20,212 nucleotides of DNA from Larix sibirica (Eukaryota > Streptophyta > Pinopsida > Pinales > Pinaceae), in NCBI GenBank assembly GCA_004151065.3, contig NWUY0300017234.1:34450-54661 (forward strand), in the 5' to 3' direction. Position 1 is the first letter of the stretch; each line of letters starts with the position of its first letter. Position numbers and translations under genes: made by a program. Positions 6,371 through 17,991 of the stretch are shown piece by piece. The notes below the pieces were generated by a model. The model saw only the letters and a list, made by a program, of their open reading frames with translations, was not told the DNA's origin and made no database searches.

Positions 6371-7990
6371 ATATATTGTTGAAATTGTTAAGTGATTTAA
6401 CAAACAAAGAGAAGTTAAAAAAACATATTTTCTATTGTAAAATATGTTCTAATAAAGTTATTTCATATCTATTATATGCTTGGAAAAGTATTCCCTAAGG
6501 GATGTACTTTGTTGGCATTGAAGTACATTTATATACTATTTATTCTCTTCAGTTTTTGCAAAAATGCTAGAATTGAAAGTAAACAAGTTGCCAAAATGTT
6601 ATCACAATAAAAATTACATGTTATGCTAGAAATTATTAAAAATTGAGTGTTCAGTATCAATCAATGTACATATTTAAAGCATAATTTTGCAAAAAAAAAT
6701 GATTGACAATTATAAAATCATATAAACAATGTATATATACAATAGTTCAAAAAATGAAAAAGGGTCAAATCATTCAAACAACTAACAAAATGGAGATCAA
6801 ATAATGTACAAGAAAGAGAGAGTGATGCATGCAAGGCAAACCCAAAATTTGTATTCATCAAATGTATGTACATCATATAATTGTCATAGTTCTAGCAACT
6901 AGTTTGGATTTCTATAAATATGATGTTTCCAAAACCATGTTTTGTTCACCACAAATTAAACCCCTAGAGTTGGTTGAAGCCCAAAGCAACATGAATCTAT
7001 TGACAAATCCACACTCAGATTGTCTAAAGGAAATATGCAGTCAAGGAAAAATTAGTCATATGGATAATTACTGGAAAACACATTCATAAACCAAATAGAC
7101 TTATCTTACCTCCTTGGTAAAGCAGATAAATTTTCACCCTTAATGATTAACCTTAATATGTATCCTTCCTACCATTTATAACACTATTAGACTATGAAAG
7201 GGTTTATAGAATGAAAATGTATTGAAGTAGAAGTAGAACAAGAATTGTACATTGTCCACCCCCCCCTCTCACCAAACCCCTTGCAACCATTAGGCCCCCC
7301 TCCTTTCTTTTATAGAGGATCAAGTGCGCAGGTGGAGGAATACTCTTACCCCTTGATTTGTATCCATAAATTAATTTTCTGGAGTATTTAATTCCAAAAT
7401 TATCCTAGAGAAAGAAGTTTGAAGTCTAATTGAGGTCAAAGGTTCTAAGGTCCTAGGCCACCTATAGGGTCACTAGCTCCTATGAAATTTTAGTTGTTTT
7501 TTCTTTTAACATAAATGAAAATTTTATTTTCATTTAGTCATATATAATTGATAATTTAAAAATAAATGTTTGCATGCCTTTTTTCGACACAAAATAAAAT
7601 ATATACAAATATATCCAAAATTTCATAACTGCTTGCAACTATGAACTTTCACTATGATACTGGATCCTTATACATACAAAACCATTACAATCCATAACCA
7701 AAATTGGCTAAAGAATCTGTCTCAGTTAATAATAATAATTCATATTCATTAATACTCGGTCTTAGTTTCAATCAAACCATGCATGTTCAAATAGTAAAAA
7801 AATCCAACTAGGTGAGTGATTTGTGGCCACTCGAGGAAACCACTGTCAAATGGAGAAAACTTGGTTGTAATGGTGCCATGAACATGACCAATATTCTTTC
7901 ATAGTTTGTAAAGAGATGGTACTGGAGGAGTTCCTTCGTGTCCATCCATTTCAAAACTGAAGCTCAAACCTTCTTATAAATGTGATACGA
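6371..7990. other. AT-rich stretch without a recognised gene
   Basis: I see no conserved protein, LTR end, primer site or RNA gene here. The longest frame (86 codons, + 6829-7089) has a composition that looks random and resembles no family I know. A C-rich strand patch with C8 and C6 runs lies at 7257-7292. The stretch may be old, worn repeat DNA. Confidence 0.5.
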
Positions 7991-7999
7991 ATTGGATTA

Positions 8000-8919
8000 T
8001 TATATAATTTGTCATATATTTTGGTTCTTTAATGGGTGTAAAAAATGGAGATATTGGCTTATAGGGCTCCTCTCATGCACATGTATCACTTTGATGATTT
8101 GGGGTTTAGAAAATTTTGGGCTTGTTTAAGGACTTAAACGGTCATTCTTTGGGTCAAAATTTTGCAGTATTAGCTCTGATTCTCATGATGTTAGTATACA
8201 CATCAACAGATTTCCAACAATGCAAAGATCACCTCAATTGGAGCTCATATTCTTAATTTACGGTTCCCTCTTATTTAACTATCCTATTGAAAACCATGGT
8301 ATCGATTGGGCACCACACTAGCTTCCATTGCTCACACATGTGGACTTTCAAGAAGATTCTAAACGGTCCAAAATCTAGCACTAATTGTGGGGTGAGGCAT
8401 GAAAAATTCATAACAATAACCCTAGTTGATTATCAAACTATGTTAAATTATAGACCACTATGAAAGGAAGGGGTTCTATTCTTATTGTAATTTTTATTAT
8501 TTCAAAGTTTGGAATAACATATAGGAGTGGTATTTAAAGCATAATAGAGGAAGTAGAAGTTCCTGTAGAAGTCATTCAGGCCATAGTGTCCATAACAACT
8601 CCATAGTGAGTTCACTTTCTTTCTACTTACATTTCATAGCTAAGAAAAAAAGAGCTAGATAATAGGACTCACCTTCTAGCTGGTTTTTTCCTATATTGGG
8701 TTTTCCCATGGTACATCTTGTGTTCATTGTGTGGATGGTGTGTTATTTGCTAGATTCTTTCATTTCAATTTTCAATTTTTTCAGCATTTTGTATGATACA
8801 CTAATAATATTAAATCTAAAATCTAAATTTATACACTACATAATGAAATATTTAAAAATATTGTAAGATCTATTGTGATAAACTATTCAAGTGGAATATA
8901 AATGACAATTTATAGATCA
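8000..8919 (+). mobile_element. LTR-like region upstream of the gypsy gag relic
   Basis: The region immediately precedes a primer binding site, ends in GATCA (8915-8919) and contains a TATA-like site at 8531-8538. Parts such as CAACAGATTTCCAAC (about 8205-8219) have the flavour of conifer gypsy LTRs. The left end is not determined: I could not find a convincing TG start, and no second LTR copy is present to align. An imperfect inverted repeat (GAAAAAAAGAGCTAG against CTAGCTGGTTTTTTC, two mismatches) lies at about 8643-8690. Confidence 0.45.
8531..8538 (+). promoter_or_regulatory. TATA-like box (TATTTAAA) in the gypsy LTR-like region
   Basis: TATTTAAA lies about 385 bp before the primer binding site. 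It is a plausible core promoter for the LTR, by position and sequence only. Confidence 0.3.
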
Positions 8920-8922
8920 TAT

Positions 8923-8934
8923 TGGTATCATAGC
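8923..8934 (+). other. Primer binding site of the gypsy-type element
   Basis: TGGTATCATAGC at 8923-8934 differs by one base from TGGTATCAGAGC, the usual initiator Met tRNA site. It lies three bases after a CA (8918-8919) and about 75 bp before the gag relic, so it orients the element on the + strand. Confidence 0.75.
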
Positions 8935-9010
8935 AATTTTGTTTTGGGATTTTGTGAGAAGTTGCAAGATCCAAGAAGTAGCATAAGGAAGAAGTCTCAA
9001 AACCATAGAC

Positions 9011-9890
9011 ATGGTGGATGAGTACACAAATAACAATCAAATGGATGACTAAAATGAGAGATTTTCAAAGATACAAGCACTAGTCACTAATATGTCTTAA
9101 AACATGGTTATTCTCATGGCATATCTCCACAACATGTTTGGACATTTAAGTTGGGGATTTTGTTATCTCTAATTCAAAAGTTGGATCAGATAATAATCTA
9201 GATATAATGAAGACATAGAAAAGGAGTTGAAAAAAGAGCTAGATAAAGAGAGGCCAAGTTCTAGTGACACCACTTCTTCGCAATCTCAATCTAAAGTGAA
9301 ATCAAAAGTGTACATCAAACCCTACCCAGGTGATATTGATGTTGGTAAGTTGAATCAATGGTTGCATTAGTTCGAATCTCATTTCAATGTTCATAATATA
9401 GGAGAAGAGAAAAATATTTCATTTGACTAATTGAACTTAGAGGGGCATGCCCAAACTTCGTGGGATAGTCACATGGAAATGCTTAGGTTGGAAAGTGATC
9501 CACCGGTAACTAAGTTGGGAGTTCAAAACCTACATTAATTCAAAGGAATACCCCTTTGGTTACCAACATGACTAGTGGATCCAGTGGAATTACTTTCAAC
9601 ATAAGCAAAGGAAAAGTGTGCAAGAATATACCACCAAGTTCAAAAAAATATCTATTATGTTTGGTATATCTTCCAATAACCTAACCGTACTCCTTAAGTA
9701 TCTTAGTGGCCTACACAATCATTTATGAAGGAAAGTGTTTCCCTTCAAACCTAGGATAGATTATTAAGCACACGTGTAAGAACATTATCTATAGAATATG
9801 GGTAAGACTAAAGGAAACCAAGTGGTTCTAAGAAAAAATACCACTAATATGCTTCCAAGCAGGGAAAAAAGAAGTGGAAAAGAAAGGATA
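9011..9890 (+). pseudogene. Gypsy-type retrotransposon gag relic
   Basis: The frame from the ATG at 9011 (MVDEYTNNN) passes several stops, then gives a clear gag capsid segment. A Lys/Glu-rich stretch and Ser-rich linker lead into VYIKPYPGDIDVGKLNQWLH, then FNVHNIGEE, ISFD-stop-LNLEGHAQTSWDSH and LRLESDPPVTK. This matches the retrotransposon gag family (P-Y-x-G-x-x-D, W-L, L-x-G-x-A, W). A one-base loss near 9505 moves the reading to another frame, which continues FGYQHD, SVQEYTTKFKK, LLKYLSGLHNHL and a basic tail ending about 9890. At least six stops break it. No zinc knuckle, protease or polymerase follows before the unit ends. It is on the same strand as the primer site at 8923, so both belong to one truncated element. 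Confidence 0.82.
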
Positions 9891-10192
9891 AGAAAATAGT
9901 GTTGATGTTCTCCATGGTTCCAGCATCGGGAAAAAATTATGTAGATGATTCTCCCAGATGGGTTTGCAACCTAGGTAGAGGATGGACCTTTCATATCCCT
10001 ATTGACTATGTGTATTGAGGCTCGAATGCTTATCCTCATCCAATCATGTGGATTGGAGTGGTAGTACGCTAGAGGTCACATTGCGTACTCTATATGGGAG
10101 TGCTATATAGTGGGAGTGATCTATTCTTGTAGAGTGAGATGACTTGTCTATGTTACAAGGAGATCTTATCTCTTTGTATATTAGACAAAGTC
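9891..10192 (+). mobile_element. LTR-like 3' stretch at the unit end
   Basis: After the gag relic the sequence changes abruptly and carries no further gag-pol. The part from about 10020 (CTATATGGGAGTGCTATATA and onward) looks like LTR sequence and ends in a strong hairpin. Four of the eight differences between the 10-kb copies are in the last 135 bp. I could not align it to the LTR-like region at 8000-8919, so it may belong to another family. Confidence 0.4.
10154..10178. repeat. Hairpin with 11-bp arms, one wobble pair (copy 1)
   Basis: TACAAGGAGAT (10154-10164) and ATCTCTTTGTA (10168-10178) are inverted repeats around a CTT loop. The T at 10173 makes one G-T pair; copy 2 has C there and is perfect. 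A second hairpin begins at the last base but is cut by the 'n' at 10193. Confidence 0.85.
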
Positions 10193-10193
10193 N
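10193..10193. other. Single undetermined base (n) between the two copies
   Basis: The n lies between ...acaaagtc of copy 1 and aaccatatgc of copy 2. At the same place after copy 2 the sequence instead runs on as taatatctaa, completing an inverted repeat. The junction therefore cuts a hairpin in half. Confidence 0.9.
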
Positions 10194-10202
10194 AACCATA
10201 TG

Positions 10203-10244
10203 CATCGATTTTTAATTGTCGATACATAAAACGCTAAATCGATG
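10203..10244. repeat. 9-bp inverted repeat near the unit start (copy 2)
   Basis: Same arms as at 211-252, with no difference between the copies. Confidence 0.5.
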
Positions 10245-10342
10245 GCGGGGCCTTGGCCTTGAGCTCCTCACCATGATTTAATAACGATATTTACATCATT
10301 TACAATTTTAATGCAATAGGGTCAAAATCGAGATATTACATC

Positions 10343-10718
10343 ATGTATCTAGAAAGATTCTTGAAGCTTTCAATTACTTGCATGAGCAAGATAGATAGAT
10401 TGGTTAGATATCTAGCTAGGATCACAATGTTGAGAGATCGATTTCCTACCACAGGGACAATAATGCAAGATAAGGAGTTGGTGTCCATTGCTTTGAATGT
10501 ACTTGTTCCATATAGGAGGCCTTTTCCCTATGGTGTATGTTCTCATGAGAAATTTTCAAATTTTACAAAGATTTGGGATGACCTTTGGTAGGAAGAGATC
10601 AAGTTGGAGTCATGTTCTATAGTGAAAGAAGAAGTAGCCTTTGTTGGAAGGACAAAGAAGGACATAAAGAAATCATAGAAGAAAGGTAAGATGGGAGACT
10701 CAAGTCCAAGAATGTAAT
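10343..10718 (+). pseudogene. Copia-type gag relic (copy 2)
   Basis: Identical to the relic at 351-726, including the amber stop (10589-10591) in the W-D-D-L-W-stop-E-E segment. A shared stop in both copies shows that decay came before the duplication. It is not functional. Confidence 0.72.
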
Positions 10719-11099
10719 GTACCTAGGGAGGATAATATGGGGTACCTAGGGAGGTACCTAAGGGGATAATGACTGTAATGTGAATAGACCCACTTGGTAG
10801 TGGTGGGTAATAAATATGCCCACTACATAGTTAGTAAAAATAATATAACTATAATGGGTAGTTGGCATAGGAATACTCATGAGAAAGTATAAATACACAT
10901 GTGTATCATTGTACTGGGAAAGTTAGATGTTAGTATTTTATTGAAACAAGCATGGATTATGGAATTATTTATTCCTTAAGTAAATATTGATAGGGTTTCC
11001 CTACCTCAAGGGTTTTCATATTAATAAAGTATGGAGCATTTTTAAATATTATAGCTTGTGATTTAATAAATTCTTGGTTATATTATGTGTGATTTTACA
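10713..11099 (+). mobile_element. LTR-like remnant (copy 2)
   Basis: Same as 721-1107: the GTACCTARGGRG repeats fall at 10719-10765 and the TATA box TATAAATA at 10888-10895. The boundaries are equally uncertain. Confidence 0.4.
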
Positions 11100-11865
11100 T
11101 GTAGATCTATGGTACATAATACTTGGTATAAAATACCTTTCTTGGGAAAAAGGATGGATTTTTTTTTGTTGGGGGGGGGCATATTTTTTTAAGGGAAAAA
11201 AGAGTAAGACAACATTCAACTCAATTTTTGAAACCTTTTATAGATTCATGTTCCATTACTTGTTGATCATGTGCCATTTGTAGTTTCTAGCAATAATATG
11301 AATGGTCCTTCTAGTCTTGATGAGGCATATGCGAAAACATGTATGGTGGGATTCCATGGAGACAAGTTCAAAACCTATAATGCAATTAGAGATTGATACT
11401 GGGATTATAGTTGCTACGAGTGTTGTAGAGTACTGGGACATCTTTCTTGGACTCTCTCAAAGAGGGATTTGACATTAATGTCAATTTTTCTTCAAGGTCC
11501 TCTCACAAAAAAGGAGGTGACCTTGATAAAGTTATAGCTTCAATTTCCAAATGATTTTAGGTGTATGGACAAGATACACATGCTTAAAAGTTGTCGATAT
11601 CACTACATGGGTTGTTTCTTGTACCACGAACATGGTGTTTAAGGATGGATGGGATTTATGTAGTTGTTTATCTTAGTGATTTTGATAGATTTGATCCACT
11701 TGTCTTATTCTTGTATGGATATATGATTATCTTTGCAAACATCTTGAACATATCATGATGTGGTGTCTCTATATTTTGGCCTATGATGTTTCCTTGAGGG
11801 ATGATGGAGTTACGTAGGTGGATTATGCTACAAGGTTGTGTTCCTGCACATTTACAAGTGGTTAG
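11100..11865 (+). other. No recognisable gene (copy 2 of 1108-1873)
   Basis: Same decayed stretch as in copy 1, with T9 and G9 runs of identical length (11159-11179). Confidence 0.5.
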
Positions 11866-12045
11866 TGTTCCTTGGAGGTTCAAGGTGTTGTGATAGCATC
11901 TTGTTTTGTTGGATATAGTAAAAATTCCATAGCTTACAAGATCAAAATTCCAACACAACAAAAGACTGTGTTGACCAGATCACATAAGGATATGAATTCT
12001 TCTAGTTCACATGAATCTCCTTTAGAGATTGAAGGGAAAAATTAG
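11866..12045 (+). pseudogene. Copia-type post-integrase relic (copy 2)
   Basis: Same CFVGYSKNSIAYKIKIP segment between the same stop codons as at 1874-2053. No difference seen. Confidence 0.72.
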
Positions 12046-12254
12046 GTTGATATTTAATAGGATAATTCAAACGGCATAGCTTATTTAGATTCAAGGGTGG
12101 ATGAGGTGAGATTTGGGATGGATATCCCCTCATTTTTATTCAATTACACAAGAATACGAGATGGATTACCCAAAAATTACAAGATTCACAAGAGCATGTA
12201 GGATCACATAGATCTTCAATGAGAGGGATTATCCCTCCTAGGATATATGCTTAA

Positions 12255-12413
12255 CATATTACATTGCCTTCTTCAATTTGTGATCCTTGTAGTTTCCTTG
12301 AGGAGGTGATATGGGATTCCTTAATGGAGGAGTGTAATATTTGGGAAACATTGGTTGACTTAGAGATTATAGTAGGTTCAAATTTATAGATGTATCGTTT
12401 GGTTGAGTTGTAG
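12255..12413 (+). pseudogene. Start of copia-type reverse transcriptase, relic (copy 2)
   Basis: Same as 2263-2421, including the internal stop. The polymerase core and RNase H are missing here too. Confidence 0.62.
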
Positions 12414-12451
12414 ATGGAGCAAACTAGTGTTGGTAAACACACTTTCCTTGT

Positions 12452-13690
12452 AAAGAGGGAGTGTTATATTTTGGGGTTATTCTGAAAGTATCTACGCCAT
12501 GCTTGGGGTTTCTTTATGTGAGGTGAGGAACATGGTGTATGGATTACCCTTGGTTATGGCATGATGGACATACACATGGGAGGTGGCTTGATCATTTATT
12601 ACTTCACCTTGTATGGATGCTTGTGTGGTATTCATCCTTGGATTATTGGAGACCTATGATGGCACAATGACATTCTTAATGATGGCCACATGGAGAGTGG
12701 GTTTCTTACTTGGAGGATGACTTACCTTGGAAAAAATTTGGACATCCTCGAATAGAGAATTGATCTCTAGATGGAATGGGGTAACTTGGTTGCTAGACAA
12801 AATTCTTGGGATTAACATGAGGATGCTTGAGTTGAGAAGTGATCATGTAGGTAGGGTGTACCAAGAGGTACACATGGTTTATGAGGGAGCGTTGGAGGTT
12901 TGGATGGTTGTAGAGGTGGAGCATTAAAATATTCTTGAGGAGAGATCATACTTAGAGACATTCTTGCTGGACATCATCACCTTGGATATTGGCATGTGTT
13001 TCTTGCAATGGAATACTTTACATGTGGGCCTAATTAGTAGGTTTCTTGTTGTGGACTTGATCCACTTTGTATTGTTGAGGATATATTATTTCCATATGTT
13101 TATTCATTCACACACTTCTATTAGAGATGTAAGAAGTAGATTGAACCCATATCTCTCTCTATCTCATACTCCTAACTATATTACGTCTCTTTGTCTTGGA
13201 GTGCCATAGTTCTTGGACGAAATTAAAAGGGAATATTAGGGTCAGTGTTTTTCCCTATGGAGGTAAAGAATATATTTTTGTGTTAAACCTTGGAAGGGTA
13301 AAACAAGCATTATATCTTATAGATATTAGGAGAGAAGAAGACTTTTTTTTTGGTATTTGGAAACCCTAATGCTGTTTTATGTGTTTATTGAGGAGAAGAG
13401 AGTAGGATACACCCTCTACAATTGTGGGATGAAAGTGTATGAGCCAAGGAGGATATTTGGTGGAGTAACCAACTTTGGTTAGGAGTTATTCCTAGCTTGG
13501 AGGATTTCATGGATAGGGGTTTACCATGTCTTCCCTAGCTAGGTTTTGGAGATCTTAACTTGTAACTACTTGTGATAAGCTATTGGTATGAAAATGTATT
13601 TTCATCTCTTATATATAAATGAATTTTTTCAGTTGTCCATATAGTTTGTGTTATTTTCTCTTTTGGGTGGATTCCAACCTTTATTATTCA
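12452..13690 (+). mobile_element. Polypurine tract and candidate 3' LTR (copy 2)
   Basis: AAAGAGGGAG at 12452-12461 is followed by the LTR-like stretch 12462-13690. Three of the eight differences from copy 1 lie here (13172, 13243, 13487); the one at 13172 changes a Leu codon to Pro in a short frame that is probably not a gene. Confidence 0.4.
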
Positions 13691-13705
13691 TGTTGATTTC
13701 AAATA

Positions 13706-13901
13706 TGAAGAGAATTTATTAATCTGTCTTGAGAAAAATACATGAGGGTTCTCCTTATACAACAATGGAGAAGGCCCATGAATAGAATTCCTATGTGAAC
13801 TTACAACTCACAAGGCTTGGCTTACAACCTGGATTCCTTGGAAATACAAGAACAACCAATCTTCCTTGGAAAAGACTCCTCAAAAAATACAAACACTAAC
13901 A
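13706..13901 (-). repeat. 3' LTR of the G-patch element (copy 2)
   Basis: Identical to 3714-3909 as far as I can see. Confidence 0.9.
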
Positions 13902-15205
13902 ACCCCCATAAGTAAAATGTAGGGAGGAAAGAAAAGAAAAACAAAGATGGGTCCTGGCAATGAGGCTTGATAAGGTACCCATGTACAAACTACTTTCATA
14001 ACTAGAGAAAAGGAGAAAACCTCATGAGAAAAACTCCTCCCCAAAAGAGAGAAAAATCACACATGTGATGAAAAATGCATGAATTGAAGAAGATCCAACA
14101 ATGATGAAATGAATGGAAAGAATAGGAGACCTACCAAAATTATGAAAGAGTATTGATCCAAGTAACCTCAAACACCCGAGACATTGAACATTGAATGTAT
14201 ACCATCCAAACTATTGAAGCGATGAGAGTTGAATGCACACTGATCAAAATAAATTGATATTCTAGAATGAATCCTATAAATGGAGAAAAATTCATATGTT
14301 GAGTGTCCTTATGGACACCAATCCATCTCATTGAACTATATGGGTAGCTAGCCACTGCAACCTCCAAGTCCAAATAGGAACTATTGCTATGTACAAGGCT
14401 CACTCTGATGATGTGTGATCTTGATCAAAGTTGGAGAATAAAGAAATCACCTAAGTAAGAATTGCATACCACCTCCCAAAATGATGAACTAAGTGGAAGA
14501 GATGATGGAAATGGTTGTCAGCAGTTGAAGGTGAAATTATAGATTCCAAGTTAAAGGTGAAAAAGATGCAAAATTACCTAAGCAATAAACACTCCAAAGT
14601 GGCAAGCTCCATGACACTGCCAATGAGGAAATATAGGTAGACAAATACTTGGTAACAATCCAATGAACTATCTACATGAGTGGATCGAAATCCACTATCA
14701 AAAGTGAAGAACTAGAGGTACCATCAATAAATGCCATCATGGACAACAATCCTCAATATGGGTTCTGACTAACAAAGCCATTTTAGATACCCATTTACAA
14801 TAGAGGAATCAAAATTTGAGCTCATAGGAAGATGTGGTGTGCAACCACTCTTTGGAAAGAGAGCAGAGATCTTATTACAATGCTTCAAAAAAAGGAAATA
14901 AAATGAAGGCTCCAAGAGTAGTGATGGAAAACATATGACCAATAACCCCCGAATACAATATATTGGAAAAAAGCCTCCAATTCTCCAATTCTCCCCCCCA
15001 TGAAACATAATTGAGGTGTAAATACATCACCAATAGAAAAATGCATCAATAGATATCAGTCGAATCTCAATCAACCAAAAAAACAAGTCCAACTTTAGTG
15101 GACTACCACTAGTGGTCAAACATTAATGGACCACTCAAAGGAAGTCATCGGTAAGAGGAACATTGTACGATTGTACAATTGAAGATACACATAGATATGA
15201 AGTCT

Positions 15206-16072
15206 TCAAACATATATGTAAATGAATCCATGATTGTTCATCAATCCAACCAAAAAATAGAGTTGACCCTGGTCCACAATTTTGTCTTTCACATCTTTTC
15301 TGGAATTTTGAAAAGTAGGATTTCCATCCTTCCAAGAATTTTCTTTCCTGGGAACATTTCTCCAACTCTTTTGAGAATGTATATATGGAAAATATTTTTG
15401 TTTTGGCTGAACCAAAGAGGTAGGGTTAGGTTCTGGTTCACTGATAGAAGCGAAACAACCCTGCACATCAACAGTAATGTTGTTTGCAACAACATTCTCA
15501 ATTTCTTTCTTTCTAGGGGCAACCAACTCATCAACAAGTTGCTCTTCACTTTGAATTCCACCAGTAACAAATACAACTTTTAGACTCAACAAGGCCAAGT
15601 GAAGACAAAGAGGGAACAAAAATATCATATCCAAGACCTACTCTTGCTATATGCAACTCGGGGAAATAGCAACAGTAATACCCTATCCGTTCTCCCCAAG
15701 TCCTCCTCTAGTATAGCCCATTTTACTCAACAATTGAGACCCAATACCTATAGTGTGTTTTTCAAAGCTAGGAGAAACACGAGCATTAGTAGACAATAAA
15801 GCATGTGATGAAAGATAGACATCAACATCCTTACAAACAGTTGGTATACAATCAATATCATCAATAGGTGAGCTTGGAAGCTTAGTCTTCATCTCAACAT
15901 TATGCAGTCTTCATCTCAACATTATGCAGTCGATAGACTTTTTCCTCATGGTCATGTCTACAAACTAGTAATCCTTGAATTGTCTCATCCTTCTCAGTTA
16001 GCTACAACAACAATGACTCATGATATTCCTTCAAATCTTGATACTCATCAAACATCCTATCATTTTTTCCTT
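15206..16072 (-). pseudogene. G-patch coding relic (copy 2)
   Basis: Same broken frame as in copy 1: charged helical part, TAG stop, 22-bp duplication, G-patch with its own stop, then a polar basic tail. The only difference seen is T at 16036 (G at 6044), which turns an Ala codon (GCT) into Asp (GAT) on the minus strand and removes an AAGCTT site present at 6042-6047. With stops already in place the change should be neutral. Confidence 0.65.
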
Positions 16073-16151
16073 AAATAAATACAGGTATAAACTTGTTCAA
16101 CAGGATTGCAGGATCACAACCTCTCTCATGAGAGAGTAAGGGATGTGCCTT

Positions 16152-16163
16152 GCTTTGATACCA
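16152..16163 (-). other. Primer binding site of the G-patch element (copy 2)
   Basis: The minus strand reads TGGTATCAAAGC against the LTR, as at 6160-6171. Confidence 0.9.
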
Positions 16164-16357
16164 TGAAGAGATTTTATTAATTTGTCTTGAGAAAAATTAC
16201 ACGAGGATTATCCTTATATAGTATTGGAGAAGGCCCATGAATAGAATTCCTACATGAGCTTACAACTCACAAGGCTTGGCTTACAACATGGCTTCCTTGG
16301 AAAGACAAGGACAACCAATCTTCCTTGGACAAGACTCAAAAAATACAAACACTAACA
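16164..16357 (-). repeat. 5' LTR of the G-patch element (copy 2)
   Basis: Identical to 6172-6365 as far as I can see. The TATATAAG site falls at 16213-16220 on the minus strand. Confidence 0.92.
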
Positions 16358-16362
16358 AAATA

Positions 16363-17982
16363 ATATATTGTTGAAATTGTTAAGTGATTTAACAAACAAA
16401 GAGAAGTTAAAAAAACATATTTTCTATTGTAAAATATGTTCTAATAAAGTTATTTCATATCTATTATATGCTTGGAAAAGTATTCCCTAAGGGATGTACT
16501 TTGTTGGCATTGAAGTACATTTATATACTATTTATTCTCTTCAGTTTTTGCAAAAATGCTAGAATTGAAAGTAAACAAGTTGCCAAAATGTTATCACAAT
16601 AAAAATTACATGTTATGCTAGAAATTATTAAAAATTGAGTGTTCAGTATCAATCAATGTACATATTTAAAGCATAATTTTGCAAAAAAAAATGATTGACA
16701 ATTATAAAATCATATAAACAATGTATATATACAATAGTTCAAAAAATGAAAAAGGGTCAAATCATTCAAACAACTAACAAAATGGAGATCAAATAATGTA
16801 CAAGAAAGAGAGAGTGATGCATGCAAGGCAAACCCAAAATTTGTATTCATCAAATGTATGTACATCATATAATTGTCATAGTTCTAGCAACTAGTTTGGA
16901 TTTCTATAAATATGATGTTTCCAAAACCATGTTTTGTTCACCACAAATTAAACCCCTAGAGTTGGTTGAAGCCCAAAGCAACATGAATCTATTGACAAAT
17001 CCACACTCAGATTGTCTAAAGGAAATATGCAGTCAAGGAAAAATTAGTCATATGGATAATTACTGGAAAACACATTCATAAACCAAATAGACTTATCTTA
17101 CCTCCTTGGTAAAGCAGATAAATTTTCACCCTTAATGATTAACCTTAATATGTATCCTTCCTACCATTTATAACACTATTAGACTATGAAAGGGTTTATA
17201 GAATGAAAATGTATTGAAGTAGAAGTAGAACAAGAATTGTACATTGTCCACCCCCCCCTCTCACCAAACCCCTTGCAACCATTAGGCCCCCCTCCTTTCT
17301 TTTATAGAGGATCAAGTGCGCAGGTGGAGGAATACTCTTACCCCTTGATTTGTATCCATAAATTAATTTTCTGGAGTATTTAATTCCAAAATTATCCTAG
17401 AGAAAGAAGTTTGAAGTCTAATTGAGGTCAAAGGTTCTAAGGTCCTAGGCCACCTATAGGGTCACTAGCTCCTATGAAATTTTAGTTGTTTTTTCTTTTA
17501 ACATAAATGAAAATTTTATTTTCATTTAGTCATATATAATTGATAATTTAAAAATAAATGTTTGCATGCCTTTTTTCGACACAAAATAAAATATATACAA
17601 ATATATCCAAAATTTCATAACTGCTTGCAACTATGAACTTTCACTATGATACTGGATCCTTATACATACAAAACCATTACAATCCATAACCAAAATTGGC
17701 TAAAGAATCTGTCTCAGTTAATAATAATAATTCATATTCATTAATACTCGGTCTTAGTTTCAATCAAACCATGCATGTTCAAATAGTAAAAAAATCCAAC
17801 TAGGTGAGTGATTTGTGGCCACTCGAGGAAACCACTGTCAAATGGAGAAAACTTGGTTGTAATGGTGCCATGAACATGACCAATATTCTTTCATAGTTTG
17901 TAAAGAGATGGTACTGGAGGAGTTCCTTCGTGTCCATCCATTTCAAAACTGAAGCTCAAACCTTCTTATAAATGTGATACGA
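16363..17982. other. AT-rich stretch without a recognised gene (copy 2)
   Basis: Same as 6371-7990; nothing recognised. Confidence 0.5.
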
Positions 17983-17991
17983 ATTGGATTA

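Larger units (their letters stand above)
202..10192 (+). repeat. 10-kb direct tandem repeat unit, copy 1
   Basis: The sequence from 202 to 10192 recurs at 10194-20184 with a constant offset of 9,992 bases, so there is no net insertion or deletion. By eye I found eight substitutions (copy 1/copy 2): 3180 T/C, 3251 T/C, 3495 G/T, 6044 G/T, 10058 G/T, 10119 A/C, 10129 G/T and 10173 T/C. Homopolymer runs such as the T9 and G9 runs at 1167-1187 have the same length in both copies. The unit contains a copia relic, a complete G-patch LTR element and a gypsy relic. Confidence 0.97.
13706..16357 (-). mobile_element. G-patch LTR element (copy 2)
   Basis: Same structure as 3714-6365: AAATA duplications at 13701-13705 and 16358-16362, 3' LTR 13706-13901, G-rich tract 13902-13908, coding relic about 16072-15206 with the G-patch at 15626-15748, 22-bp duplication 15885-15928, primer binding site 16152-16163, 5' LTR 16164-16357. 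Because both copies share the same flanks and duplications, they are one insertion that was later doubled, not two insertions. Confidence 0.88.

Noticed and set aside
6829-7089. 86-codon + strand frame
   Set aside because: No recognisable motif, AT-driven composition, and no neighbouring element signal; most likely a chance frame.
13706-16357. Two independent insertions of the same element at matching sites
   Set aside because: Both copies share the same AAATA duplications, flanks and lesions, so one insertion was doubled together with its surroundings.
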